Positions 32,001 to 42,111 are shown, counted from the stretch's first letter. The stretch is 64,000 bases of DNA from Lepidostoma basale (GCA_022606425.2 JAHDVF020000010.1:1984001-2048000), one strand, 5' to 3'. Numbers and translations are program-made. Notes: generated by a model from the letters alone, not told the origin.

Positions 32001-35000
32001 CACCTAACTGTGATGAGATCGTCCCCCGTGAGGAATTAATCCCTCCTATCCTTCATCCGCGAATGGTGGAGCTTCCTCCAGTCATTTCCTTTTCATCCAA
32101 CTGTACGGAGCTTACAACTTTCATACAACAATAATCAGAAGAAAAAAAAAAACTGGAAACGTTCTCGGGGGTGCGCATCGTGTGAATTTCGAATTACTTC
32201 CGAAGAGAAGTGTTCAAAATATTCTAGTGCTCTTTCTTGACGACGTGTTGCTCTCTAGGTAGGATTTAAGGTGTGTGTGTGAAATTATTATTAGATGTTG
32301 ATAAAGTTGAATATATTTTTTACAGAGATGAGCGTTCGGGTCACACCAGCACGCGGTAGGCAGATAGCGCTGCGGTGTTATCGAACTCCCAAAAATACGA
32401 AAAATCACGCACAATTATCAACAGTACAAAGAAAATACGAGTGAAAGGTCAACATATGAAATTTAATAATTGGCAAGCGTTTATTTTTATTCTGAAAAAT
32501 ATATTTATGTTGCGTTAAGTTACTATCGCGGGGCTAAAAACACACTAATTAAATAATTAATACGAATGAAAACGTCAGTTTTTTTAGACATACATACATA
32601 AAAACCATCACGCCGTTTCCCCGCAGGGGTAGGCAGAAAGAATGGACCGCCACACTACTCTATCCTGGCAAACCTCTCTAGATTCCTCCACATTTATACA
32701 ACGAGTCATACACGCACATCGATTCCTCCGGCTTCTAACATGACCAACCTTTAAAATTTGATTAATTTGGTCGTGCCATGTTTTCCTCGGTCTGCCTCGA
32801 CTCCGTGCCACATTTACATCATTAACGTATACTTTTTTAACCATTCTTTCTTCACCGTGTCCGAACCAACGCAGCGATACCGAATACCTTTATCCGCTCT
32901 ACATTCCTTTCTTATATCAGCATTTGAGATTCTGTTGTATATCGTTCTACCACACATACGTCTTAGGGACCTCATCTCTACCGCATTTATTCTGCTCTCA
33001 TACTTCTTCTGCCAGTTCCATGCTTCGTTTCCATACATTAGGGTTGGGACGTACAGTTTTCTAGAAGTTTTATTTTATTTTATGGGAATGACACGTTTCA
33101 CCCTTCTAAGGCATTATCAAACGTGACGAAACTTCAACTCGTTGCAGTTTATATACACTAGTAAATGGAGCAGAATATGGTAATTATCCATTTACTAATG
33201 TATATAAACTGCAACGAGTTGAAGTTTCGTCACATTTGATAATACCTTAGAAGGGCGAAACGTGTCATTCCCATAAAATATAATAAAACTTCTAGAAAAC
33301 TGACGCATTCATTCGTATTAATTATTTAATATGGAGTTTTACATCTTTCTTCAAGAAACAATAAATAACACTAATTAAACTTTTATCGACTGATACCTGT
33401 GCACACAGATTTTCTGTATTTTGTGAATAAAATTTAGACAAAATTTTCATACGAAGCACTCACTTTGTGGTTAGACATTTAAAACTTATAGATACAAAAT
33501 AATAAAACACTTTGTATTTAACCACGGCATGGTTGTGATAATTGATGCCAACTAGTTTCGCTTGGACCCAAGCATCATCAGGGCAGTATAATATAGATAT
33601 TGCACACTGTCTAAAATATTAGATTTTTTGTATTTTGTGAATAAAATTAAAACAAAATTTTCATATGAAGCACTCACTTTGTGGTTAGACATTTTAAACT
33701 GATTGATATAAAATAATAAAACAGTTTGTATTTAACCACGATGGTTGTGATAATTGACCCAAGCTTCATCAGGGCAGTATAATATAGATATTATACTGCC
33801 CTGATGAAGCTTGAGTCCAAGCGAAACTTTAGGCATCGATTATAATAAGCATATCATGGTTAAATACAAAGCGTTCTATTATTTTATATCTATAAGTTTA
33901 AAATTAAGATAGTTCGGATACATGGAAACTTTGAGTGAAGAAATAATTGTAAAGAGAGTATATTTAAACGACGCAAATGGAGTTAGAGATAAAGGAAGAC
34001 CGAGGAAAACGTGGCACGTCAAATCAATGAAATATTTCATGTCGGCCAAATGAGGAGAAATCGATGTGCCTGCACGACACGATGTACGAAGTATATTAGA
34101 AAATAATAGTGTGGCGAAATATTCTTTCTGAGTACTAGTTCGGTGAGACAGCGTGATGGTTAGTTAGTTAGTTTGTTAAATTGAAATTATTAACTCAAAA
34201 AATGTTTAGAATTAATACTGAGTTGGGAACATTGAATTGTGTTAGGTTTTTTAGATCACTTCGACGTAAATAAACTTGGCGGGTGAAATATTTATTCAAA
34301 ACTTAGCGAACAGATTCCAATGCATGGTCAGTATCGACATTTATCTCAGCAGAGTTTTAAGAAAACACTTTGTATTTATGTATAATTATTTTAAAAATAG
34401 AATATCAGATGCAGTGAGCGATAAATTATTAACGGAAAAATCGAATGCTTATTTTGTATCATTTACAAAATACAATTTTTTTTAGAATGATTTTTTTTTA
34501 GAAACATTTATTGAAGGATAAAAGCAAAAGTTGATGTTGTATTATATATACCTGAAGGCTTCCTTCAGCTCCTGCTGCATGGCTTCAGCATCTTCTTCTT
34601 CTAGGAAGTGAGCGGCGATGTTGCAGAACCCATCGAAGTTCACCTTTCCGGTACCTTTAGGATCAGTAATAAAAATAAATGGTTAACAGTGTAACTCAAT
34701 TTTAAAGAGTTTCTTATGAAACATATAATATATTCTTTCGTATGAAGCATTTAATTTGTGGTGTAGCATTGCCAAAATGCCAAACGAGTAATAAACGAAT
34801 ATATAGAAAGGCGAAGGAGGGTCGTCTACGATGGTAAGGGTATGCATGCAGAAGGAATGAAGACTACATCACCTAAAAAATCTAAACTAAACTCGGATGT
34901 CTTGAGTGATGTAGGTTTATTTGTCCCTGATAACTACCCTCTGATCTTCTGCAATCAGTTCTCAAGATCTTAAATACTTCAACGATTAATTTAGTTGAAT

Positions 35001-38000
35001 TGTCATGATTTACATAAATAAATTAAAATTTAGTAAGTGATTTCTAAAGTCTATATTAAACTAACACGACTCATCCCCGTGAGATATCTGCAACAAAACG
35101 TCCAATGTCACATTTAGTGTGTTAGTAATAAATGTCGGCGTAGTATTAATGAAGGCCATTACTAAATATAAATAGAAACATGATATTTTATCACGGGGCA
35201 AGAGGTTTTGTATAATTTTGAAATCTTTAATGATTTATTGTCATTTTTTACAAAGTAGATTAATTATCTATTTAATTATTTGCACATTGCAGTGTTTACA
35301 TATAATAAGTGTCTATCGGCCATTCTTTATTTGTGTCTTAGCTTCACCTCTTAACCCGAAGTAGTATTAAATCAGTCTACATTTTAGCTTTATGAATTCA
35401 TTCTTAATTGGGTACGTTTTAGACAAGAATTCAATGAATTCAAATTTATGACATTCCGTATACGAGACGAGCAATAAAAGCTGAAGATATGAGAATGATA
35501 TGTGGGCTGCTTGAGCAACCTGGCTACTTTCCTCTTCCCATTTTCTGTCATAGGGATTAGTTTGCAGCAAAGCTTCCAGTCGCGTTCTCCACCCTGTTGG
35601 TTTTATGCAGACCTCTTCAACTCAACATATAGGTAATATGAGACGCAGAGGCGGTACCCCCATAGAAGCCCAGAAGCCCGGCTTGCGTAAGAAATGTTGA
35701 ATCAAAACCCCCAAATCTAAGTAATCGTGCTCCCGCATAAACCAACAACCCACCAAATCACCTTCCAACAATGTTCCCATCAGACGTAAGAGGAATAGCC
35801 AGTCTGTTCTGGGATTCTATGGGAGTACCGCCACTGATGAGGCACATTCCGTGTCCTCGCATACCCGTTTCATTCCTGCCGCTGGCACCCTCTATAGCGT
35901 CCCTTACACGATCAATAATATTGTCAATATACTCAAGGAGTAAACGACTATATCAATATTATTGAGAATACCGCTATCGTCAATAATATTGATCATGTAA
36001 GGGGCGCTTATGATATGTACTTTCAAACTGTTCAACATTGAAGAACAAATCGTGTACGAAAATTTGTTTGATTTGATTTGTGAAATTTGAAGGTCTTAAT
36101 AACGAATATTGGAGTGTTAATATTTATATGTTTATAGGTAAAAGGTTGCGAGAAATTAATCAAGGGTTTACCTTCTGGGTCGTTCTCGTCGATGAGGGCC
36201 TGGAGCTCGCTGTCGTCGAACAGCTGGCCCATGGTGTTGAGGATGGTGGAGATCTTCAGCACCTCGATGTACCCAGACTTGGTGGTGTCAAACATCTGGA
36301 AGGCCTTGCGCATGATGGCCATCTTCTGCTCATCGTCGGAGTCCTGTGCACAACAACAAGAGAATCAGTAAAAGACACACAAAATAACCTCTGCATTTTT
36401 TGTATCTAATTTTTATTATAATATCTAAATATTAATTACACCGAACCTCTGCATTTATTGTATCTCATTTTTATTTTAATACCTAAATATGTATTACAAC
36501 TAACCTCTGCATTTATTGTATCACATTTTTATTTAATGCCTAAATATTCATTACAACTAACCTCTGCATTTATTGTATCTCAGTTTTTTGTAATACTTAA
36601 ATATGTATTACGCCTAACCTCTGAATTTATTGTATCTCTATACTACTATCATAACAAAAATAACAAGTGGATAAAGGGCTAAAATATATTTTTCATCAAC
36701 GTCCTAAATAAATATCCTGGTATATACGAGTATGAGGTTTTATATGTTTTGTATATTTTTATGAAAATGTCATTTTTCGTCTCATTTGATAATGCCTTCG
36801 CAAGGCGAAACATGCCATTCCCATAAAATATAAAATTTAACATTTCTAGAAAACAAAAGTTTTTATTCATATTCTACAGGTATATGCAGTTTTACATAAT
36901 TATTCAAGAAACAATAGCTACAAACTATTAAACTGAATGGTATCAGATGAAAAGGTTATGTTTTCGGATATATTTTCTAATCTAACCTAAGAACTAATAC
37001 GCAATTTTTATCTCCAGCAAGGTTCCAATTATCTTCTTCAGCAATTATAAAATTAAATATAAATTTAATATACTTGTATATTTGTATTTAAACCACTTTA
37101 TTCTTTACAACAACCAACCAGTTTCGCTGCCACCGGAGCTTCGTCAAGGTTACAAATGACACTGTCTTTTCACGTAACTTACAAGTATATTAATTTTATA
37201 TTTAATATTGTCACACCACAAATTAAGTGCTTCAAACGAAAGCAATTATAGAATTCCTCGCATTTTATTATAGTTTCGAGGTTAGGGCAACAAGCCGAAG
37301 GTAACGCGCTGGAAGGAGGGCAGGAGCGCTATTTTAATAATTTTTTGTCACCAAGAAGTGTGGCAACCAGATTTTGACACCTCGCCAAGAGTCAGAAGAC
37401 AGAAGAATGTTTTACAATAATTTACGGTCCAGGGTCCGGAACTCCGGGCGTGGGCAACCCGCGGTTGCGTAACACCCCTGTTTATCTTATACCGCGTGCA
37501 TGATACTCAAAATTAATGTGAACAGCAAACAAGTACAAATTTTTACAGCTCATTTTCGCATAACGAAACACGATTTCAAAGGCGTATATTTTTAGCGCCA
37601 TTAATGTATATATGAAACAGATATATTTGTAAGCAGTGGGAAGTGATGGATCAGATGGGAATTCTATGTATCTCAACATTTTATAAGTTTAATAAAATTG
37701 AATGATTTATATACGTGTAAATACGTTTTGTATTTATATAACGATTTTACTGAAATCTCTTGATGAAAGTTTATTTTAAATTTTAAAAAAACTAACTATC
37801 ACGCCGTCTCCCCGTAAGAGTAGCAGAAACAATGGATTGCCACACTTTTCATTCCTGACACACTTCTCTAGCTTCCGCAACATTCATATAACGTGTCATG
37901 CATGCACGTCGATTACCCCAACTCCTCACGCGGTCGATATTCTATATTTGATTTGTTCGTTCGTGCCACGCTTTTCTCTGTCTTTCTCTATTTCTAGTTC

Positions 38001-41000
38001 CATTTACATCGTTAAAATATACTCTTTTTTACCATTTTTTCTAAATAAATTCTTTCCATGTGTCCAAACCATCTTAAAGTTCACTTTAATTTACTTCTTT
38101 CATTACCATTGGACACTCTTACATACACAGATATTTCACACACTCGTCTAAGAGATCTAATTTCTAATGCATTTTTTCTACTTTCATCCTTCTTTTGCCA
38201 GTTCCATGATTCGCTTCCATACATAAGAGTCGGTACAAGAAAAACGAAAATAAAATTTAAATAATAATTAAATAAAACGATATTTTTAATACCTACTTTC
38301 ACTTTGTCTTCATTTCGACCGTGACCGGTTTCACCAGGCTTGCTGGCATTGGCAGACTGACCAGTCTGTCAACGCCAGGGAGCCTGGCGAAACCGGTCAC
38401 CGTTTAAATAAGTAAAAATAAAAATAGAATTAATATTTAAAAACATCGTTTTATTTAGAGTATTTTTACTAGAGATGAAACTGTCACTTCTCTAGCAGCT
38501 CTTAGCTTTAATGATTTTAGGATTAATTGGATTAGCCAAACTGTCCTCCAAGATTTTATTTCACAATAAATAAAGGCGTAAATCAGTTTGAAGTGACAAT
38601 ATATTAAGTTGATAAGTATTCCTAATCAATGTTGACTTCAGCTATGCGTTTACTTTCAAATTAATTAATTAGGTAGATAACTTATCTTATTACTATGAAT
38701 TTGCGGATTCAAACACTTATATCATTGATTTTAGTCGTTGGCTATATTTTTTAGAAGTCACCCGTCCGACCCCATCTGATACTGTAAAATAAATGTTTTT
38801 TTTATATAAAAATGAAATTTAAAAACTCATAATTATTTATTTTTTACTTATTATAATTTTAAGATTAACACTGCATATAAAATAGTACAATAAGCTTAAA
38901 TGCCTCTGCAATTTATAGTTTGGTATAAAAAAAATTTGTTTTTAAAATCATTAATTTATTACTTAAATATAAACTTTACTCTTAAAGTTGTCATCGCAAA
39001 CAAAAACCTATACAATTAAGCTAAAATGGCAGTACCCAATCGTGTCCTTGTACCGAGCCTTATGTATGGAAGCGAAGCATGGAACTGGCAAAAGAAGGAT
39101 GTGAATAGAATAAATTCAGCAGAAATGAGATCTCTTAGACGAATGTGTGTATATACTCTGTGTATGATAGAGTGACGAATGAAAATATAAGAAGCGAATG
39201 CGGTGCGAATAATGGTGTTATGAACAAAATAATAAAATAATCATGAGGATGGTTGGATACATGGAAAGAATAAATGAAGAAAGAATGGTAAAAAAATATA
39301 AATTAACGATATAAATGGAACTAGAAATTGAGGAAGACCGAGGAAAACGTGGCACCATTAAATGAATCAAATAATGAATGTCGTAAGAAGTCAGAGAAAT
39401 CGACGTGCGTGCATGACACGATGTATGAATGTTGAGGAAGCGAGAGAAAAGACAAGAAAAGGAAAGAAAAGTGTGGCGGTCCATTCTTTCTGGGTATCAC
39501 TTCGGAGAGACGGCGTGATGGTTAGTTAGTGAGTTAATTTATTATGAATTTTACACGAAAAATATTTACGGTCGGTTTTTTTTTGTGATATGGTGTAGGT
39601 ACATATGCGTAATACCCATAATACGTTATTTAAACTCAGGGAAATTGAATGTATATATTTTTTTAAATAATATGTGTTTTGATAAATAAATAACTTTGAA
39701 TACTTCAATGAACGAGTAAGATTTTTGTTATAATTTTACTATTCAGTATCTCTGTATTCAAATAAGTCTTCTGCTTTTACATTACCGAACTGAGTAATAT
39801 AATCAGATTACATTCGTTTAATTTATAAATAAAAATAAAAATAATTTATTTGATCACTTATTTGTTTTATGATTTGAAAATTTCTTTCCACATGACTGAG
39901 CAAAAGCAGTAAAACCTACAGTTTCATGTCTTGATAAAGCTCTGTCATGCTGGAACACGAATTAATCGGCTTTGAAAAAACTTATTACTTTTACATTGAA
40001 AAGTAATTTTTATTGCCTAATATTATAATATATCAAACCACAATTATAATAACAATTCACTTTACACTCTTTTATTTATTGTTTCTTGAATAATGATATA
40101 AAACTCAATATTAAATTATTAATAGAAATGAAAACGTCTGTTTTTTAGATGTTATATAATAGTTCTTGGGAATGACGTGTTTCGCATTTCTAATGCATAT
40201 TTGATTATGTTTTATAAAGAAAAAATATGTAATTCCCATTAGCTATAATAAAGTTTCTAGAAAACAGACGTTTTCATTCACATTAGTCATTGTAAGAAGT
40301 CAATACTTCTACCGAATTTATGGGAATGACACTCACCTTTCTAAGGCAATGTCAAATGTTAACATTTAAATTATCAAGTGTTAAGCTTAGAAAGGTGAAA
40401 CATATATACAGGTAGATTAACTAATGGCGTTAACACTGTGGAATTCCATAATGAGGATTTTTTATGAATTAAAACACTGTTTTTTCCACTTTTGAGTTTA
40501 TTTTTCTCGATATGTTTCGAAGGCTAACACCTTCATCATCGGGAGTTTATATCATTCTCCCGATGATGACGGTGTATGCATTCGAAACATGTCGAGAAAA
40601 ATAAACTCAAAAGTGGAAAAAACAGTGTTTTAATTCATAAAAAAAATTTCATATAAATTCCATAAATTATAATTAAATTTCATAAAAACAGACGTTTTCA
40701 TTCGTATCAATTACACTATTTTATGCAACGAGTAAGCAGCAATATCACAGTACGTAAATAGAAAATTCGTGTTGTTCGATAACGTTATAACAGTTATCAA
40801 TAATGTAGGAGTGTTTACGTTTACGGCGAGGTCTTCGCCCTTTCATCTCCAGATGTCTGTCGCTAATTTGGCGACCGTAAACGATAACAAATTGAATAAT
40901 TCGTAATGTTTTATATAAAATATTGCTTCGAATGCGGATTGAACGGGCTCCGGGTCAGCGGGTGGAATCGAATACGATAGCGGGACGCGAGACGCGACAC

Positions 41001-41038
41001 GGCAGAGGAGAGCACAACACAGGAACGCCACTCACCAT
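29029..41038 (-). CDS. troponin C, flight-muscle F1-like isoform, complete
   Basis: Five coding exons (41036-41038, 36172-36343, 34552-34654, 30287-30435, 29029-29057) splice to 151 residues, the usual insect troponin C length. The start codon is alone in its exon, as known for insect troponin C genes. Four EF-hand loops can be placed: 20-31, 56-67, 96-107 and 132-143. Only the fourth (D132, D134, S136, T138, D140, E143) is canonical; loops 1, 2 and 3 end in Lys, Gly and Thr instead of Glu. Troponin C is the calcium sensor of the thin-filament troponin complex; one working site, in EF4, is the hallmark of the insect F1 isoform linked to stretch activation. Calmodulin is excluded by the three lost loops, the length and the ending EFMEMMTGD. 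Confidence 0.95.
29058..30286 (-). other. troponin C intron 4
   Basis: About 1.2 kb, very AT-rich. A foldback F1 element occupies 30040-30265, close to the exon 4 donor. Confidence 0.8.
30040..30265. mobile_element. foldback F1
   Basis: AATGAAAAGTCTGTTTCCTC on the left and CTAGAAAACAGACGTTTTCA on the right, a GATGATGCCCTAGAAAGACG-type cassette followed by AAACATGCC, and a GTTTTACATCATTGTTCAAG end. Confidence 0.75.
30287..30435 (-). CDS. troponin C exon 4, EF-hands 3 and 4
   Basis: Encodes [49 protein letters not shown]. Acceptor TTCTCAG, donor GTAATT. Residue 93 (Arg) is split over the exon 3/4 junction. Phase 2 in, phase 1 out. Confidence 0.96.
30540..30915 (+). mobile_element. degenerate LINE 3' end (GAAGAA-tailed)
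   Basis: Encodes remnants [20 protein letters not shown], then [20 protein letters not shown] and SLKSWPDDI, and ends in tandem AGAAGA units at about 30890-30908. It is related in layout to the copy at 59070-59480. Confidence 0.7.
30995..31210 (-). repeat. dispersed repeat (55440/57350 family), reverse copy
   Basis: Shares AACCCAACCAATGACAGGTC, AGACGCCTCGACCAT and TCTCTATTGAGATACAA with reverse-complement copies at 55440-55700 and 57350-57960. Confidence 0.7.
31485..31760 (-). mobile_element. degenerate LINE fragment
   Basis: Reverse-strand copy matching 18690-18890 (GTGATGAAGACGACCAGCC, CCAGAATCGTCTTCTCTGCC). Confidence 0.6.
31855..32130. repeat. GC-rich dispersed repeat
   Basis: Contains three near-repeats built on GTTCCTCCTGGGCACCACGG and CCTCCTTGTCACCAAGGCAC, and ends GGAGCTTCCTCCAGTCATTT. 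That last part recurs at 58970-59010, so it is a mobile or duplicated piece. Confidence 0.55.
32535..33370. mobile_element. foldback F1 interrupted by a LINE
   Basis: Left arm starts AATACGAATGAAAACGTCAG (32552 on), is broken at about 32588, and resumes at 33052 (CAGTTTTCTAGAAGTTTTAT). The right arm at 33235-33370 mirrors it. A long centre palindrome (CAACTCGTTGCAGTTTATAT and its complement) lies at 33130-33230. Cassette: CCTTAGAAGGGCGAAACGTG. Confidence 0.85.
32588..33051 (-). mobile_element. (TTAG)n-family LINE fragment nested in F1
   Basis: Minus strand encodes [39 protein letters not shown] and [27 protein letters not shown] appears at both edges and could be the target-site duplication. 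Confidence 0.85.
33546..33585 (-). ncRNA. hammerhead-type ribozyme motif
   Basis: Minus strand in order: stem I 5' TGCC (33585-33582), core CTGATGA (33581-33575), one extra T, stem II GCTTG, loop GGTC, CAAGC, core GAA (33559-33557), stem III AC, loop TA, GT, then U at 33550 (cleavage site 3' of it), stem I 3' GGCA (33549-33546). All invariant core bases are present and all three helices pair; the extra base before stem II is unusual and stem III is only 2 bp, as in retroelement hammerheads. Activity is not proved. Confidence 0.72.
33797..33835 (+). ncRNA. hammerhead-type motif, mutated stem III
   Basis: TGCC and GGCA ends pair, CTGATGA core is intact, stem II GCTTG-AGTC-CAAGC and GAA are present. 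Stem III is broken (AC TTTA in place of AC TA GT T, one base shorter), so it is probably inactive. Confidence 0.6.
33905..34175 (+). mobile_element. decayed (TTAG)n-family LINE
   Basis: Plus strand keeps GGAAGACCGAGGAAAACGTGG (as RPRKTW) and GTGTGGCGAAATATTCTTTC, ending GATGGTTAGTTAGTTAG. Confidence 0.75.
34552..34654 (-). CDS. troponin C exon 3, end of EF-hand 2 and linker
   Basis: Encodes [20 protein letters not shown] then [13 protein letters not shown]. Acceptor CTAAAG is pyrimidine-poor but keeps the frame with exon 2 (Gly59 split). Donor GTATAT. Phase 1 in, phase 2 out. Confidence 0.94.
34655..36171 (-). other. troponin C intron 2
   Basis: About 1.5 kb. An F4 flank piece is at 34729-34790. 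A hairpin at 35900-36002 has arms GCGTCCCTTACACGATCAAT and its complement around AATATTATTGAGAATACC. No coding signal. Confidence 0.75.
36172..36343 (-). CDS. troponin C exon 2, EF-hand 1 and start of EF-hand 2
   Basis: Encodes [57 protein letters not shown]. Acceptor TGCACAG, donor GTAAAC. Phase 0 in, phase 1 out. Confidence 0.96.
36387..36660. repeat. tandem repeat, unit about 58 bp, 4-5 copies
   Basis: Units begin AACCTCTGCATTTATTGTAT and run through CTAAATATGTATTAC. They start about 45 bp upstream of troponin C exon 2 on the transcript strand. Confidence 0.85.
36760..36912. mobile_element. half of a foldback F1
   Basis: GATAATGCCTTCGCAAGGCG, then AAACATGCCATTCCC, CTAGAAAACAAAAG and TTACATAATTATTCAAGAAAC: right arm only. 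Confidence 0.65.
37060..37250. mobile_element. foldback F4 copy with hammerhead-like cassette
   Basis: Ends match CACCACAAATTAAGTGCTTC (reverse of the F4 flank). The minus-strand cassette at 37112-37151 has AACC and GGTT stem I arms, TTGACGA in place of CTGANGA, a GCT..AGC stem, GAA and AC-TG-GT-T. Confidence 0.65.
37790..38235 (-). mobile_element. (TTAG)n-family LINE fragment
   Basis: Minus strand encodes [39 protein letters not shown] and, further left, decayed RKRKAWHE-type sequence; it ends in CCATCACGCCGTCTCCCCG-type reverse 3' end at 37797. Confidence 0.8.
38268..38456. mobile_element. foldback F5 with hammerhead-like cassettes
   Basis: Outer arms AATAAAACGATATTTTTAA and TAAAAACATCGTTTTATTT. 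Centre 38313-38405: two opposed cassettes, each with GCCAG..CCTGG stem II, GAAAC, CG, GTC and AC. The expected CTGANGA is CTGCCAA or CTGTCAA here. Confidence 0.7.
38457..39027. other. troponin C intron 1, AT-rich part
   Basis: No recognised element. CACCCGTCCGACCCCATCTG at 38758 is the only GC-rich patch. Confidence 0.4.
39028..39535 (+). mobile_element. (TTAG)n-family LINE fragment
   Basis: Plus strand keeps [33 protein letters not shown], then GRPRKTWH in another frame, and ends GGCGTGATGGTTAGTTAGTG. Confidence 0.82.
40070..40300. mobile_element. foldback F1
   Basis: TTATTGTTTCTTGAATAATG on the left and AGAAAACAGACGTTTTCATT on the right, with degraded GACGTGTTTCGCATTTCTAA. Confidence 0.72.
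40305..40710. mobile_element. F1 remnants around a nested foldback F2
   Basis: F1 parts: ATGGGAATGACACTCACCTT at 40320 and AACAGACGTTTTCATTCGTA at 40686. Between them F2 begins GGCGTTAACACTGTGGAATT (40427) and ends near 40655. Confidence 0.68.
40427..40655. mobile_element. foldback F2 with two hammerhead-like cassettes
   Basis: Arms AAACACTGTTTTTTCCACTT and complement. Minus cassette 40504-40545: stem I CTC/GAG, CCGATGA (T4 changed to C), stem II GAAGG-TGTTAG-CCTTC, GAAAC, AT, ATC. Plus cassette 40552-40597 is the mirror. The starting sequence is shared with the PLE at 60188. Confidence 0.75.
41036..41038 (-). CDS. troponin C exon 1, start codon only
   Basis: Minus strand reads ACCATG then GTGAGT, so the coding part of exon 1 is the ATG alone. 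The 5' UTR, rich in C, runs up to about 41080. Confidence 0.9.
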
Positions 41039-41105
41039 GGTAACGGTAGCGGGTGGCGGGAACAGAGGTACAGAACACTCACGCTGGACTTCTCTCCAGC
41101 TTCCC

Positions 41106-41111
41106 TTTATA
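41106..41111 (-). promoter_or_regulatory. TATA box of troponin C
   Basis: Minus-strand TATAAA inside CATATAAAGGGAAG, about 70 nt upstream of the ATG. Transcription should start near 41080, giving a 5' UTR of about 45 nt. Confidence 0.78.
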
Positions 41112-41169
41112 TGAGCCGCTGCTCGCAGGGCGCAGCCGTTGGCGGAAATAATAAAAACGTATATTAATT

Positions 41170-41800
41170 CATCATTCTGTGCTCATCTCCGAGGCTAAAA
41201 TAATTGTTATTTTTCTTCTTCCTTGCTGTAGACCTATGCGGTCTGTTCTCCAGAGTGTTGCTCCTCCTGTGAGGTAGATTCCCAGCTGTCGTTCCATCTT
41301 TTAGGAGGTCTTCCACGACAACGAGGCTGAATATGTAATACAATATAAGGAAGTCTGGTGGTGTCCATTCTTTGAACATGACCGTACCAGACCCTTTTTC
41401 GCTGTCTGTTCCATCTTTTAATATCCTCAATCTCACATACCTCTCTTATTTACGCGATCTCTCAGTGTCTTGCCTCTTATCGTCCTCGGAAGTCCTCAAA
41501 ACTTGTTTGGTCCTTACTGTGTCTGCCCTTGCTTCGACGCCATATGTTATTATTGGTCTTACGCATGCTTTATAGATTCTCATCCTACTCTTAATGGCCA
41601 TGTCTTTGTTTTTCCATATTGTGGATTTTAGAGCGCCAGAGATTGCAGCTGCCTTGTTTACTTGGGCTTGTATTTCTTCCTGCAGATCAGCTTCTCCCAC
41701 CAGGTCTATGCCTAGATACTTGAAGGTCCTGACCTGTTGTGTGGGTTGATTTTCTTTAACCAGGTTAGATGTTTTGGGAAAGGTCATACATTTTGCTTTT
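41170..41800 (-). mobile_element. LINE ORF2 C-terminal fragment
   Basis: Minus strand encodes VRTFKYLGIDLVGEADLQEE, AQVNKAAAISGALKSTIW, MRIYKACVRPIITYGVEARA and, frame-shifted, GTVMFKEWTPPDFLILYY-type antisense of the 3' end. Related to 58620-58850. Confidence 0.82.
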
Positions 41801-42110
41801 TCAATTTTCTCAAAAGAATACAGAATAAATACTATGTTTTATGTAAATCTGCGACATTATATAACCACTTACTCAAAACATTAATATAATCAACTTAATT
41901 ATTATTAATGAAAAAACTTGTAAACATTTGCTTTAAATATATAAATTTAAAATATTATGCATTCAAAGTTATCACACGTACAAATATGTTCATATTGTTT
42001 TTAACGAATTCGTAAATAATGGTTTGTAAGTTAATAAAGAAATTGATTCGATTTAATTACTGAAGATACATATATTTGAAATAGTGAATTCGAATATAAT
42101 ATTATTATAC
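41801..42110. other. AT-rich intergenic DNA
   Basis: No gene or repeat recognised. Confidence 0.4.
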
Positions 42111-42111
42111 A

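Larger units (their letters stand above)
33440..33905. mobile_element. foldback F4 cluster with hammerhead cassettes
   Basis: Two direct flanks (GAAGCACTCACTTTGTGGTT at about 33451 and 33667) each lead to a TTTAACCACG and a cassette. The first cassette is 33546-33585 (minus), the second truncated at 33745-33785 (minus), the third at 33797-33835 (plus). The centre at 33770-33800 is a GGGCAGTATAATAT palindrome. Confidence 0.85.
30436..34551 (-). other. troponin C intron 3
   Basis: A 4.1-kb intron full of repeats: a LINE 3' end at 30540-30915, a dispersed repeat at 30995-31210, LINE debris at 31485-31760, an F1 foldback with a nested LINE at 32535-33370, and a cluster of F4 foldbacks at 33440-33905. 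Confidence 0.85.
36344..41035 (-). other. troponin C intron 1 (directly after the start codon)
   Basis: A 4.7-kb intron. Holds the 58-bp tandem repeat (36387-36660), F1 halves at 36760-36912, an F4 copy (37060-37250), LINE pieces at 37790-38235 and 39028-39535, the F5 foldback (38268-38456) and F1/F2 foldbacks (40070-40710). Muscle-gene first introns often hold enhancers; none is recognisable by eye. Confidence 0.85.

Noticed and set aside
29029..41038. Calmodulin
   Set aside because: Three of four loops lack the final Glu, and the C-terminus and length are those of troponin C.
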